This document shows, piece by piece, positions 1-9,745 of a stretch of DNA of 52,500 nucleotides. The number at the start of each line of letters is the position of its first letter. The first letter of the stretch is position 1. The notes under the pieces were generated by a model. The model did no database searches. It had not been told where the DNA came from and was given only the letters and a program-made list of their open reading frames with translations. This stretch comes from Amoebophrya sp. A120 (Eukaryota; Sar; Dinophyceae; Syndiniales; Amoebophryaceae), in assembly GCA_905178155.1 (NCBI GenBank), contig CAJINV010000002.1:2990515-3043014 (forward strand). The letters are read 5' to 3'. The translations under genes and the position numbers were made by a program.

Positions 1-378
1 GGCCCTCGGGTCTGTTGTTAGTTTTGCCCACCCTCCCACCCTGGTTCACCCCCTCGGGGGATGAGTCGTTTTGCACTGGTCTGCGGATGGTTCATGCGGT
101 CTCGTGCCTATAAACGGACAGAGACCCTTCTGCTTTCTTCTGGCAGGAGAGGGGTTGGTGCTCCATGATTCGGGCGCCTTCACTCCTCCGCAGAAGGATT
201 TGCTCATCGCACAGGATGACCCATCTGCGGATAGTGCATAAAATGGGGGATTTGTCATGCGGATTCGGCATTGTGGAAGCTTCTCGAAGCCTGTGATGCT
301 AGAGCTTCCACGCCAGACCTTCTGCGTCATGCAAAAACAGCATGACTCTTCTAGACCCACACATTTTTGCATTTGATA
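1..378. mobile_element. Introner, family B, left end outside window
   Basis: Only the right arm is in view. It ends with the family-B terminus (AGACCCACACATTTTTGC then ATTTGATA), followed by possible duplication ATTCG. Bases about 240-378 align by eye with the right half of the element at 34464-34754, including the GGGGGATTTGTCATGCGGATT segment. Confidence 0.7.
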
Positions 379-383
379 ATTCG

Positions 384-3300
384 TCCCGCATAGCAAGCCT
401 GTTCGCCTGGCTGGTGGAGGTGGGGCGCCAGAAGGGAAGCCTTACACCTTATTGGGAAGCCGTCTATGCTCGGGCCACCAAACTACTCAAACTGTCCGAG
501 TTATGGAACTATCAGGATCGAAATCGTCAAAGCTGAAATAGTTTGCCATGCAACATATGCAGCCCACAAAGTGCCTCTCTTGCAGAGTAGGCAAGTGGGG
601 CAGATTGTAGTAAGCCTGTTGAGGGGTAGGCATTGAGCTGCTAAAGTAGCATGACAAAAGGCATCTTCCTTACCCAAGCAGCATGACAAAGTGGATTTCG
701 GCTCTACCCAATAAATTTGTCATGTGCCACTTGAAAACTGGGTTACAGTTTTCATCCATTTTATGCATTACAACTTTGTCGATTTCAATCCTGACACATC
801 CATACGAATACGAGCAGCGGTCCGGGGAGAAGCTGCACGCGTTGCAGGACGTCGAGACAGTATGGAAGTGTCAGAATCGAAATTAATTGACAAAATCGAA
901 AAACTTGTCATGCACAAAATCGATGTCAGTTGGAGCCTCAGTTTCCAAGTGGCGCATGACAAATGAATCTGGGGAGCACCCAAATTCAGTCTGTCATGCT
1001 GTTTGGGCAAAGAAGACTGCCCCTGGCATGCTGCTCTGGCAGCACGTCTTATATCCCTAAACAGGCTGACAATCAGTCTCATTTGCCTGCTCCCCAGTAC
1101 AGGCCTTCAGCGCCCTACATTTTATGCATCACAAATTTTTCCATTTTGTCGATTTCGATCTTGGCACATCCATAGAGAGGAGGAGACGGCGACCTGCTGC
1201 ATGCCAAAACCGTGATCGCCGAACGGTTTGGACCAAAGCAACAATGGGCGCGAGCTTCTGGATTGAGCCTTAAGAAATCACTCGGACTTGAGCGGCGCGA
1301 AGAGCGCGAGGAACTGCTCCAGATGGAGATCCAAAAAGACCACGTATGAACTGCAAAAGTATCGCGTTCGTAGTATTGCAATACAAATTGGCTCAGCATG
1401 ACAAATGAAATTTGTCATGCTGTTTTAGCTTGAAAAAAAAATTTGTAATGCATAAATGCAATTCGTACCCGTACGAGTACGATACTTTTGCAGTTCATAC
1501 CACGAAGAAGAAGAGGACATCGACGAGGTTCTCAACGCAGCAGAAGGTGGACCAGTATCCTGTGCAAAACAAGTATCGCACTCGTACTAATTGCAAATAT
1601 GCATGACAAATCGTCTTCCTAAGGTAAAAATAAAACAGCATTACAAATTCAACTTCTCTTCTTGCCAAAATTTTTTGTAATGCAATTTATACTACTAGTA
1701 CGATACTTTTGTATAATTGCATAACCAGGACGAGAAGTTGATAATTTTTATGGAGATGACGAAGTAGAAGTGATGATGCGCAACGTAGCAAAAGTGGGTA
1801 GAGATGAAGAAGGTGAGGATCAGGAGGACGATCGAGGTGGGGAGGACGAGAGAGGACAACGAGCAGGAAATAGAAATGGTCCCGATCAACATGTATGGAA
1901 GCGTCAGGACCGAAATCGTCAAAGTTGAAAAAGTTTGTGATGCATATTAAAATGCAACGCCAAAATTGCCTCTATTGCAGACGAGGACGCAAGGGATGCA
2001 GATTGTAAGCCTGTTGAGGGGTAGAAATTGAGCTGCTAAAGTAGCATGACAAGAGGCGTATCTCTTACCCAAACAGCATTACAAACTAGATTTTAGCTCT
2101 ACCAAAATTTGTCATGCGCCACTTGAAAACTAGGCGCCAACTGGTATCCGTTTTATGCGTCGCAAATTATTTCAACTCTGACGATTTCGATCCTGACACT
2201 CCCATATCATGTCGCCAACAGCAGCGGAGATCAAGCTCAGCAGAGTCCTAGATATAGTACCTCCACGAGTGCTGAAAGCGCGGTAGCGTTGTACGAGCGA
2301 GCCGGCAGGTACCGACTGGTCCGCAATTTGGTGCTGGCCAAAAAATGGATTTGGTCCACGTTTTGCCGGTTGTATTAAATGCAAAAGTGTCTGGGTCTGG
2401 AACTTGTGATGCTAAAATGTGCATGATGAAAACACTTCCGAATGCAGCCCAGCATGACAACTTCCCAAAACGCTTTCTCATAGGAAATCCGCATGAGAAG
2501 CTGCGTTTTTGCATGACAAAAGAGGCTGCGACTTTTGTTGGTTATGCAATACAGATTTTCTAGCTATGAAAAGCTAGCATTACAAGTGTCAACCTTCGCC
2601 TTCCAGGAAACCCAGACATTTTTACAATCCATAGGTTGCCATTCGGCACAATTCTCGACAGCGATGCCAGGCATGCGTTTTTCGCACCTCTCGCCGCCCT
2701 ATTACATGCAAAAGTGTCTGGGCGTGGAAGAATGCAAGTTTGTCATGCTTGTCTGGCATGACTCGAAAATCTGTGTTGCATAGGCACGAAAAGGCCCTCT
2801 TACCTGTCATGCAAAAACGCAGTTTGTCATTCGGAATACGTAAGACATGGCAGTCAAAAAATTTGTCATGCATAGCTGCGTATTGCAGTGCGTCTATCAT
2901 TCACTTGTAGCATTACAAGTTTCCAGACCCAGACATGTTTGCAATGCATACGCCCTCTTAATGCAGGAAGCGCAGCGGCAGTTCTCCTTCGACCTGGCGG
3001 AGCTGTGCCAACGCCGGGGTTGCTTGAGTGGTTGGACGCTCGTACCTATGACAGTGCACAACTCCCCCTCTCCCTCATTTGTCATGCAAAATACCCAATT
3101 TATTACCCTTTGCCTCTTAGCACTGTTTGCATGACAATTTTGGTAGCGGCCCAAATAGCACTTTAATCCAGTGCAAATTTTTTGTCATGCAAAACCAGCA
3201 TCCTTGCTGATGCTTGTACTATTGCCGTTCATGCTATACAAATTAGAGGGAGGGAGAGTTCTCCACTGTTATAGTGCAAAAAGACCGGGAAGCGGCGAAG

Positions 3301-6300
3301 TACGACGAGCTGGCAAGGTATGACAGCCTCAGAATGGAAATCCTCAAAGTGGAAATAATTTGTAATGCAAAAAAACGATTCCAGTTGAAGTGCCGTTTCT
3401 AATCGGCGCATGACAAATTTCCCGGGCACTCAAAACATGTCTGTCATGCTAGTTAGGGCATGGGTGTGCTCTTCTCTCGTGCTAATCAGCAGCCCAATTC
3501 TGAAACCGTAGAAGGACAATAGTCGGCCTGCATTGCGTCCTCTGCAATACAGTCTTTTTGGTGTCGCATTTCATGCATCACAAATTATTTTCACTTTGAG
3601 GATTTCCATTCTGAGGCTTTCATACAAGGTTCTTGCGTGATCCCGAGGCGTACCTTGAAGATGAAAGCGATCCCGAGGACGAGGCGATCATGTACCTTGA
3701 TGAAAGCGATCATGTTACGGCTCGTACAACCTCCACTTCTACCAGCACTTCCACCCCAGTTTATAATTTTCTTACCGAGGACGAGGATCATGAAGATGAT
3801 CGGCGAGGACGTGGTGAGGAGGAGGTGCATCAAAAATCTGAAGCGAAGAAGTTGAACAAGAAAAAGAACATCAAGAAGGCCGGGATAAAGACAAAGACAA
3901 AGAGAACTGGAAGAACTCCTGCGCAGGAGAACAAGGACCACGAGGAGCAGCCTCTGTGGCCCGATTTCCAAGGCCTATCCAAGAAAAAAACTGTGTTCGT
4001 GTAACTTTCTTGGAGGAATAGCATCACAAGTTTGCTCTGCGTGACACAGTAAACCTGTCATGCGTAGCTAGTATGTGAAAACACTTTACGAGGAAAAGAG
4101 CCTCTGATGCATGTCCAGCATGACAGTTGCAATTGTCTTGGATCGTCTGCAACACAAAGTTACACGTACGCAGTTTTTTTCTTGGATAAGGCCTGTTAGG
4201 GAAATACTTGGATCTGGTCTCCGCGCATGAGGTGTTTGCGGAGATCGCTCGGATCCGAGACATATGCATTGCAAAAGCATCGTCCTTCTCGTATTGCGAT
4301 CATGCATCACAAATCTGTCTCTGAAGGCAAATCAGCATTACCAATTTTATCTCTCATGCTGAGGAAATTTGTAATGCATTTATACTACGAGTACGATACT
4401 TTTGCAATTCATAAGACAGCGCCAAGGATAGCGAGTTTAAGGAAACCTGGCAATACCTCGATGCCTCGGAACAACAGGAGAAGGTGGTGGAGGACAACAC
4501 CAAGGATTTGCAATGTATCCTGTGCAAAAGTATCGTACTCGTAGTAATCGCATTCATGCATTACAAATCTGGTTCCCAAGGCAAATCAGCATGACAAATT
4601 CCATTTGTCATGCTGAGCGAATTTGTATTGCAATTACTACTAGTAGGGTACTTTTGCAATTCATACTCATACAATATCTCGATCTCTCGCCTGAACAATG
4701 GGAGGAGCTGGAGGAAACAGCGCCCGACGTTATCGAAAGGAAAAACTCTTCCTCCCCCTATTGAAAAGGTAGGCGAAAATTTGTGTTGCTGATTTGTGGT
4801 TACAAATCACATTTGTCTTGCATGAAGACAAGGGCAGAAGCCTCCGCCTCATTATGGAAGCAATTCGGAGGCATGCTGTTGGACAACTTAGAGGGCAGCC
4901 GTTTAAAATGCCGAACAACTAGGCCCAATAAACGCCCCTACCTAGGCTGGGGATCTGGCCGCAATAAGTACCTTCCTGCAGTGCAGAGCGCATTTGTATA
5001 ATACACAAATCCAACATCTTCAGAAACTTCGTTTTGATATGGGGCGGGAGGATTTTTCCTTCCGATAGACGTCCGGAGCAGGCGTAGTTCTTCCGAAGAC
5101 AAAGGTCGTGGTCGAGCGGCTGTAGCAGCAGCGAAAAAGAAGCGGCATTTAAGGAAAGTTGCGATAAACTTCGCAGTATCAAATGCAAAAATGCCTGGGT
5201 CTGGAAGATTGCGAGATTTGTCATGCTTGTCTGGCATGACCAAAAAGTTTGTGATGCGTGTCCAAGAAGAGACGCCTTTGCCTGTCATGCAAAAACGCAG
5301 TTTGTCATGCGAAAAACGCAACACGAAAAAGCGCAGATATTTCTCATGCTTGGCTGTGCATTACAGAGCATTCAGTACTACTCCAAACGCAGCATTACAA
5401 GTTTCCAGACCCAGACATATTTGCATTTGATACGCGGTGCACGAGATCGAGCAACACAGGAGAGTGAGCACTCCAAGCGATGTCTCAATCCCTAGGTTCT
5501 ATCACGGGAAAAAGTGTTAACGTTAACGGAATTTGTGATGCAGCAATGCATCGCATCAAAACGCGTCAGAATTTGTCATGCGTGGCATGCATATTGGGCT
5601 ACAATTGTGATGCATGACTGCAATCTGCGACAACCGTTAACGTTAACACTTTTTCTTGCGATAGGTTCCTCTGGCGAGACATGAATCAGTTTTTGCTGCG
5701 AGATATCACATGCAAATATCGATCTGGGTCTGGAAGATTGCGACATTTGTCATGCTAGTCTGGAATGACACTGCACTCTGTCTTGCATGGCCACCAAGAG
5801 CAGGTCCGCTTGCCTGTCATGCAGAAGCGCAGTTTGTCAAGCGAAATACGCAACACAGAAGCACGAAAAAAGTTGTCATGCTTGGCGGCGCATAATTACA
5901 GAGCACTTTATTGTTCACGGAGTTCTTGCATCACAAGTTTCCAGACCCGGATCGATATTTGCATTTGATACGAGACTTCCGCAACGGAGCCCAGAGGCGT
6001 ATGAGTGACTTCGAGAAAACGCACTTTTACCTAAGGGTCGGCCTGGCTCCTTTCTCGATCCAGGATATTTTGCAGCACGTGCTACTACCCAGCTTGCCCG
6101 ACCCAGACGCGTCCTTCGATGTTGACTACGGGCCGGATGTATCAAATGCAAAAATGTCTGGGTCTGGAAGAATGCAAGATTTGTGATGCAGGTTTGCCAT
6201 GACCACCCATGAGGTCTGGAATGCGAGACCCAGCATGAAGAGAGATTCTTTGAGGTCTCTATCATGCCTTTCCTGCATGAGAAACTCCCTCTCAACTTGG

Positions 6301-9300
6301 TCAAAAGCGGACAGCTTTTGGTACTCACGCAGCGCAGATTTTTGCATCATTCAGATTTGGCATGACAAGTTCTAATCTTCCAGACCCAGACATATTTGCA
6401 ATGCATAGGATGGGTTCGGACTGTCTCCGTCCTCAAGTTCTTCTATGAAAGCCTCAGGTTGGAAATCCTCAAAGTGGAAATACTTTGTCATGCAAAAAAA
6501 CGACTCCAGTTGAGTGCGCCATTTCCAGTCGGCAAATGACAAATTTCCCGGGCACTCAAAGCGTGTCTGTCATGCTGGTTAGGCAAAGGGGTGCCTTTCT
6601 CTCGTGCTAATCAGCAGCCCAATTCTGAACCCGTGGTAGAAGCACAATAGTCGGCCCCCATTGCGTTCTCTGCAATACAGTCTTTTTGGTGTCGCATTTC
6701 ATGCATCACAAATTATTTCCACTTTGTGAATTTCCCTTCTGAAGCTTTCATATCTTCTTCGGCTTCTTCGGCCCGCGCCCGGCCCCCAATCGCCACGAGA
6801 GAGGAGCAGATGCAGCAAATATTACAGTGAAAAACGCCCCCACCCCGGAATTTGCAAAAGTTTCTCATGCAAAGGTTCCAAAGGAAAGGTTTTTGTCTTG
6901 CATGAAAGGAGCACGAGCATTTCTCGTGATGCAGAATCTAGGTGCGCAAGGTATTTTTTGCATAAGAGATCCGCGTGCTGTTCGGCTCCTTTGCATCACA
7001 AATTTGCGCTATTCAGCGTGGAAAATTTGTGATGCTGATAGATGCAAGACGGGGAATGTTTCCGTTGGAATGGTTTGCAATACAAATGCTGCCAAGTGCT
7101 GGGGTGGGAGCATTTTTCGCTATAATAGCAAACGGGGCCGCTGGGAGACGACGCCGCGTTTCAGGAAGTTGATAATTTCGAAGATTTAAGCACGCAGGGC
7201 CTCGCGGCGTCTTCGCAGAATAACGAAGCGCAGAAGGAGTGGCGACAGGCCTCCGTGAAACTGGACCGGCACGTAATGTTGTTTCGCTCCATCGCGACGG
7301 GGTCTTTGCTGCCCGGCGAGGCAGAGGTCGCGCAGTATCTGAACGCGAAATCGAGTCGAGTCCGCCGAATCCAGTACGATTTTGCGCACGGTATCCTGTG
7401 TAAAAACGCCCCCACGACTCCATAGTCAAGATGGGGAATCTGCTAGACAAATCAACAAGCTTTGGCTGTTCCGCACGAGGACAAGTTTATCCGCCTCGTA
7501 GTACAAAAATCCTGCTTAGGTTTACTTAGCTAGTTCAACAGCATCACAGAATTCGCGCATCATGCTGGTTGGAGCATCACAAATCCCAAACCACGACGAG
7601 GCTTCTATGTATGCTTCACATGGTGCAGCTCCGCATGATAAACATTTTCAGCATTCAGATTTGCATGACAGCTCTGGGGTGGGGACGGTTGTACTTAGTA
7701 TACACGGCGCAAAGTATTTACGGAACAAATTTTTCGACAAGACAGAACTGCTTTTCGAACAGATTTATGCATTGCAAAAGTATCGTACTCGCAGAAATGC
7801 ATTACAAATTTTCTGAGCATGAGAAATAAAATTTGTATTGCGGATTTCCCGTAACGCCTAGATTTGTAATGCATCCATGATATACAACTGCAATTAGGAC
7901 GAGTGCGATACTTTTGCACTGGATAAGATTCAGTACATGCAGTACGACTTCACCGAGATCAACCTGCAGAACGAGGAAGAATACATCATCCTGGGCACGA
8001 TATCGCAAGAAAAAACAGTTTCACTGTAAACTTGTAATGCAGATGAAAATGTATCTGAGAAGTGTTTGTCTTGCTACACATGCAAGACAGTGGATTTAGC
8101 TGTGTTTTCATCCCTTAGGAGTCTCGCATGGCAAATTTTGTCTGTGATGTAGGACAAACTTGTGATGCAAAACTTGCAAAATCCTTACAGTGAAGCACTT
8201 TTTTCGTACGATACACGAAGGCTTCCACTCACGGACTAGGGTCTCAGGAGGTCCTGATCGCGGAGGACGAGAAGAAAAATTATACGCATTGCAAAAGTAT
8301 CGTACTCGCACTGATTGCGTTTATGCATTACAAATCCCTTTATTAAGGGGTACAAGGAGGAACCAGGTACCCTACCGAACCAGGTACCTGGGACCAGGTA
8401 CCCGGGACCAGGTACCCTGGGACCAGGTACCCGGGACCAGGTACCTGGGACCAGGTACCCTGGGACCAAATACCCAGGGACCAGGTACCCAGAAAGCAAT
8501 CCCCGTCCTTGGGTTGGCAGTTTGGTGGGTGGGTTCGTTTTTCGCGTGCCAGGGCGCCCGCTTCCGGGCGGCCAGAGCGGCGTACTGAGGTGCGCTGTAT
8601 CCACGGGCGCGTGCGAAAAAAGTCTGCACATTTGGCCACCGCGTAGCATGAAGAAAGGAGCGGCCTCCCCTGGTTCTAAAAACGGCGGACCGGCGTACCC
8701 TGTTCCGTTGGTGCCTACAAGGGCTGGGCGCCCTATGAAAAGAGGCACCGGGGGCCCACGTCCAGGCATTCGCGTCTGGGTGCCGGTTGCCCACATCCAG
8801 GCATTCGCGTCTGGGTACCCGGGCCGTTACCCACGTCCGGGTATCCACATCTGCGCACCGGGTGCCCCCCTCCGGGCACCCCGGTCCGGAGATGTGCCCA
8901 CCTGGTGCCCAGATGTGGATATCGGCTGTTGCTGAACTGTGGGCACCCGGTGCCCAGATGTGAGTGCCAGGATGTGCGCACCTTGCGTCCGGATGTAGGC
9001 GCCCACCTTTTCACCTTTAGCTAGCAGAAAGCCCCACGAAAAGTCAAGCGGTTTCACATCTGGATATCTACATCGGGGCACCGGGTGCCCACATCCGGCC
9101 ACTGCTACCCACATGCGGCCATCTGCATCTGCGTACCGCGTGCCCACATCCGAGCACCCGGGTACGGAGATGTGGGCAGCCGGTGCCCAGGTGTGGACGC
9201 GCAGACGTGAACCGCTTGAGTTTTCACTTGACTTTTTTTTTCAAGTAAAAGCTCAAAAGGTGCTCACATCTGGGTATCCACATCTCCGGTCCGGGTGGCC

Positions 9301-9565
9301 ACATCCGGGCACCCGGGTACCCACACCCGGGTACCCGGGTAAGTACCCACATCTGGGTACCCGGGTACCTTGGTCCCAGGGTACCTGGTCCAGGGTACCT
9401 GGTCCCAGGGTACCTGGTCCCAGGGTACCTGGTTCCTACCTCTACCTTATTAAGGCAAATCCGCATCACAAATTTGACTTGTAATGCTAAGTGAATTTGT
9501 ATTGCAATTTCTACGAGTCGTGCGATACTTTCGCAGAGGATAAGCTACATGTGGGGACAACTTAA
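384..9565 (+). CDS. Unrecognised acidic protein, 24 exons split by introners (5' partial)
   Basis: I do not recognise this protein. Exons (+): 384-501, 810-860, 1180-1344, 1505-1555, 1729-1893, 2212-2372, 2639-2699, 2956-3046, 3279-3318, 3630-3975, 4194-4262, 4419-4515, 4677-4730, 5073-5176, 5438-5499, 5669-5703, 5976-6139, 6413-6443, 6758-6819, 7133-7391, 7708-7765, 7931-8000, 8219-8280, 9548-9565. Joined after removing each element plus one 5-base duplication they read without a stop for 797 codons, ending TAA. The product is hydrophilic: Asp/Glu-rich stretches (exons 4, 5, 10), a Lys-rich basic run and a Ser/Thr run in exon 10, and helical Glu/Arg segments. No signal peptide or membrane span is visible. 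The start lies upstream of the window. The last exon is the least certain because the 1.26 kb element before it lacks a matching duplication; reading straight on from 9543 also meets a stop soon. No GT-AG intron is needed anywhere in the visible part. Confidence 0.72.
502..804. mobile_element. Introner, family C (303 bp)
   Basis: Starts TATGGAACTATCAGGATCG and ends CAATCCTGACACATCCATA, an inverted pair. Flanked by CGAGT and CGAAT (one mismatch). Splits a Tyr codon (T|AC). Confidence 0.85.
861..1174. mobile_element. Introner, family C (314 bp)
   Basis: Starts TATGGAAGTGTCAGAATCG and ends GATCTTGGCACATCCATA. Flanks GACAG and GAGAG (one mismatch). Excision restores a Gly codon (G|GA). Confidence 0.85.
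1345..1499. mobile_element. Introner, family A (155 bp)
   Basis: Starts TATGAACTGCAAAAGTATCG and ends GATACTTTTGCAGTTCATA. Exact duplication CCACG. Excision joins Lys-Asp-His to an acidic run. Confidence 0.92.
1556..1723. mobile_element. Introner, family A (168 bp)
   Basis: Starts TATCCTGTGCAAAACAAGTA and ends ACTTTTGTATAATTGCATA. Exact duplication ACCAG. Internal GCATGACAAAT and AATTTTTTGTAATGC words are present. Confidence 0.9.
1894..2206. mobile_element. Introner, family C (313 bp)
   Basis: Starts TATGGAAGCGTCAGGACCG and ends GATCCTGACACTCCCATA. Flanks ACATG and TCATG (one mismatch). Excision restores a Val codon (G|TC). Confidence 0.87.
2373..2633. mobile_element. Introner, family B (261 bp)
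   Basis: Starts TATTAAATGCAAAAGTGTCT and ends CAGACATTTTTACAATCCATA. Exact duplication GGTTG. Inserted between codons (TTG|CCA). Confidence 0.9.
2700..2950. mobile_element. Introner, family B (251 bp)
   Basis: Starts TATTACATGCAAAAGTGTCT and ends CAGACATGTTTGCAATGCATA. Exact duplication CGCCC. None of the junction positions allowed by this duplication gives GT-AG. Confidence 0.9.
3047..3273. mobile_element. Introner, family D (227 bp)
   Basis: Starts TATGACAGTGCACAACTCCC; the right end is GAGTTCTCCACTGTTATA, a diverged inverted copy. Flanks GTACC and GTGCA match at only three of five positions, so this may be an old copy. Excision still restores the frame (CC|A). Confidence 0.75.
3319..3624. 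mobile_element. Introner, family E (306 bp)
   Basis: Starts TATGACAGCCTCAGAATGG and ends CATTCTGAGGCTTTCATA. Exact duplication CAAGG. Inserted between codons (AGG|TTC). Its interior closely resembles the element at 6444-6752. Confidence 0.92.
3976..4188. mobile_element. Introner, family F (213 bp)
   Basis: Starts TATCCAAGAAAAAAACTGTG and ends CAGTTTTTTTCTTGGATA. Exact duplication AGGCC. Splits a Leu codon (C|TG). Confidence 0.92.
4263..4413. mobile_element. Introner, family A (151 bp)
   Basis: Starts TATGCATTGCAAAAGCATCG and ends GATACTTTTGCAATTCATA. Exact duplication AGACA. Splits a Ser codon (A|GC). Confidence 0.92.
4516..4671. mobile_element. Introner, family A (156 bp)
   Basis: Starts TATCCTGTGCAAAAGTATCG. 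The right end reads TTTTGCAATTCATACTCATA, six bases longer than usual. Flanks CAATG and CAATA (one mismatch). Excision restores a Cys codon (TG|T). Confidence 0.85.
4731..5067. mobile_element. Introner, family G (337 bp)
   Basis: Starts TATCGAAAGGAAAAACTCTT and ends GGATTTTTCCTTCCGATA. Exact duplication GACGT. A GGGGCGGGAGGA run next to the right end pairs with CCTCCCCC near the left end. Confidence 0.9.
5177..5432. mobile_element. Introner, family B (256 bp)
   Basis: Starts TATCAAATGCAAAAATGCCT and ends CAGACATATTTGCATTTGATA. Flanks CGCAG and CGCGG (one mismatch). Splits a Val codon (G|TG). Confidence 0.9.
5500..5663. mobile_element. Introner, family H (164 bp)
   Basis: Starts TATCACGGGAAAAAGTG and ends CACTTTTTCTTGCGATA. 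Exact duplication GGTTC. Each arm carries the palindrome GTTAACGTTAAC, and the interior has AATTTGTGATGC and AATTTGTCATGC. Only copy of this type seen here. Confidence 0.9.
5704..5970. mobile_element. Introner, family B (267 bp)
   Basis: Starts TATCACATGCAAATATCGAT and ends ATCGATATTTGCATTTGATA. Exact duplication CGAGA. The ATCGAT change appears in both arms, so the arms have changed together. Confidence 0.92.
6140..6407. mobile_element. Introner, family B, subtype with TGAGGTCTGG (268 bp)
   Basis: Starts TATCAAATGCAAAAATGTCT and ends CATATTTGCAATGCATA. Exact duplication GGATG. The interior (CCATGAGGTCTGG, CAGCTTTTGGTA) matches the two halves of the LINE-bearing element at 39174-42384, so this is its empty relative. 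Confidence 0.92.
6444..6752. mobile_element. Introner, family E (309 bp)
   Basis: Starts TATGAAAGCCTCAGGTTGG and ends CCTTCTGAAGCTTTCATA. Exact duplication TCTTC. Falls in a Ser-rich stretch (TC|T). Confidence 0.92.
6820..7127. mobile_element. Introner, family I (308 bp)
   Basis: Starts TATTACAGTGAAAAACGCCC and ends GGGAGCATTTTTCGCTATAATA. Exact duplication GCAAA. Splits a Thr codon (A|CG). Confidence 0.9.
7392..7702. mobile_element. Introner, family I (311 bp)
   Basis: Starts TATCCTGTGTAAAAACGCCC and ends GGGACGGTTGTACTTAGTATA. Exact duplication CACGG. Splits a Gly codon (GG|C). Confidence 0.9.
7766..7925. mobile_element. Introner, family A (160 bp)
   Basis: Starts TATGCATTGCAAAAGTATCG and ends GATACTTTTGCACTGGATA. 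Exact duplication AGATT. Inserted between codons (ATT|CAG). Confidence 0.92.
8001..8213. mobile_element. Introner, family F variant (213 bp)
   Basis: Starts TATCGCAAGAAAAAACAG and ends CACTTTTTTCGTACGATA. Exact duplication CACGA. Splits a Lys codon (A|AG). Confidence 0.9.
8281..9542. mobile_element. Expanded family-A introner with GGTACC-rich hairpin cargo (1262 bp)
   Basis: Family-A arms lie at both ends (TATACGCATTGCAAAAGTAT; GATACTTTCGCAGAGGATA). Between them, about 1.1 kb replaces the usual loop. At 8366-8490 units such as GGGACCAGGTACCC repeat, and at 9355-9437 the inverse units (GGTACCTGGTCCCA) follow, bounded by AACC/GGTT and TTATTAAGG on both sides. The centre repeats CACATCTGGGTAC-like words in both orientations. 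Flanks AAAAT and AGCTA do not match. Confidence 0.78.
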
Positions 9566-9745
9566 AGCCATCGTCGGCATGACCGGCAGGCGGTAGGTCT
9601 GCCGGCAATGTTTGATTTTTTTATCGATAAATGGCGGGAGCATTCCTGCATGTAGGTGTACTTCTAGGCACGAAGATAGCTGATATCTTTACAGAAACTC
9701 AGTCATGTAAAAAATCATTCTTTTTTATCTTGGAACAGCACAAAT
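9566..9745. other. 3' flank of the first gene
   Basis: AT-rich non-coding sequence after the stop codon. A short palindrome around TGCCGGCAGGCGGTAGG is the only structure seen. Confidence 0.4.

Noticed and set aside
2345-2563. Short frames inside introners with Met-Gln-Lys-Cys-Leu-Gly-type translations
   Set aside because: They recur wherever family-B arms occur and translate the inverted repeats; they are not conserved proteins.
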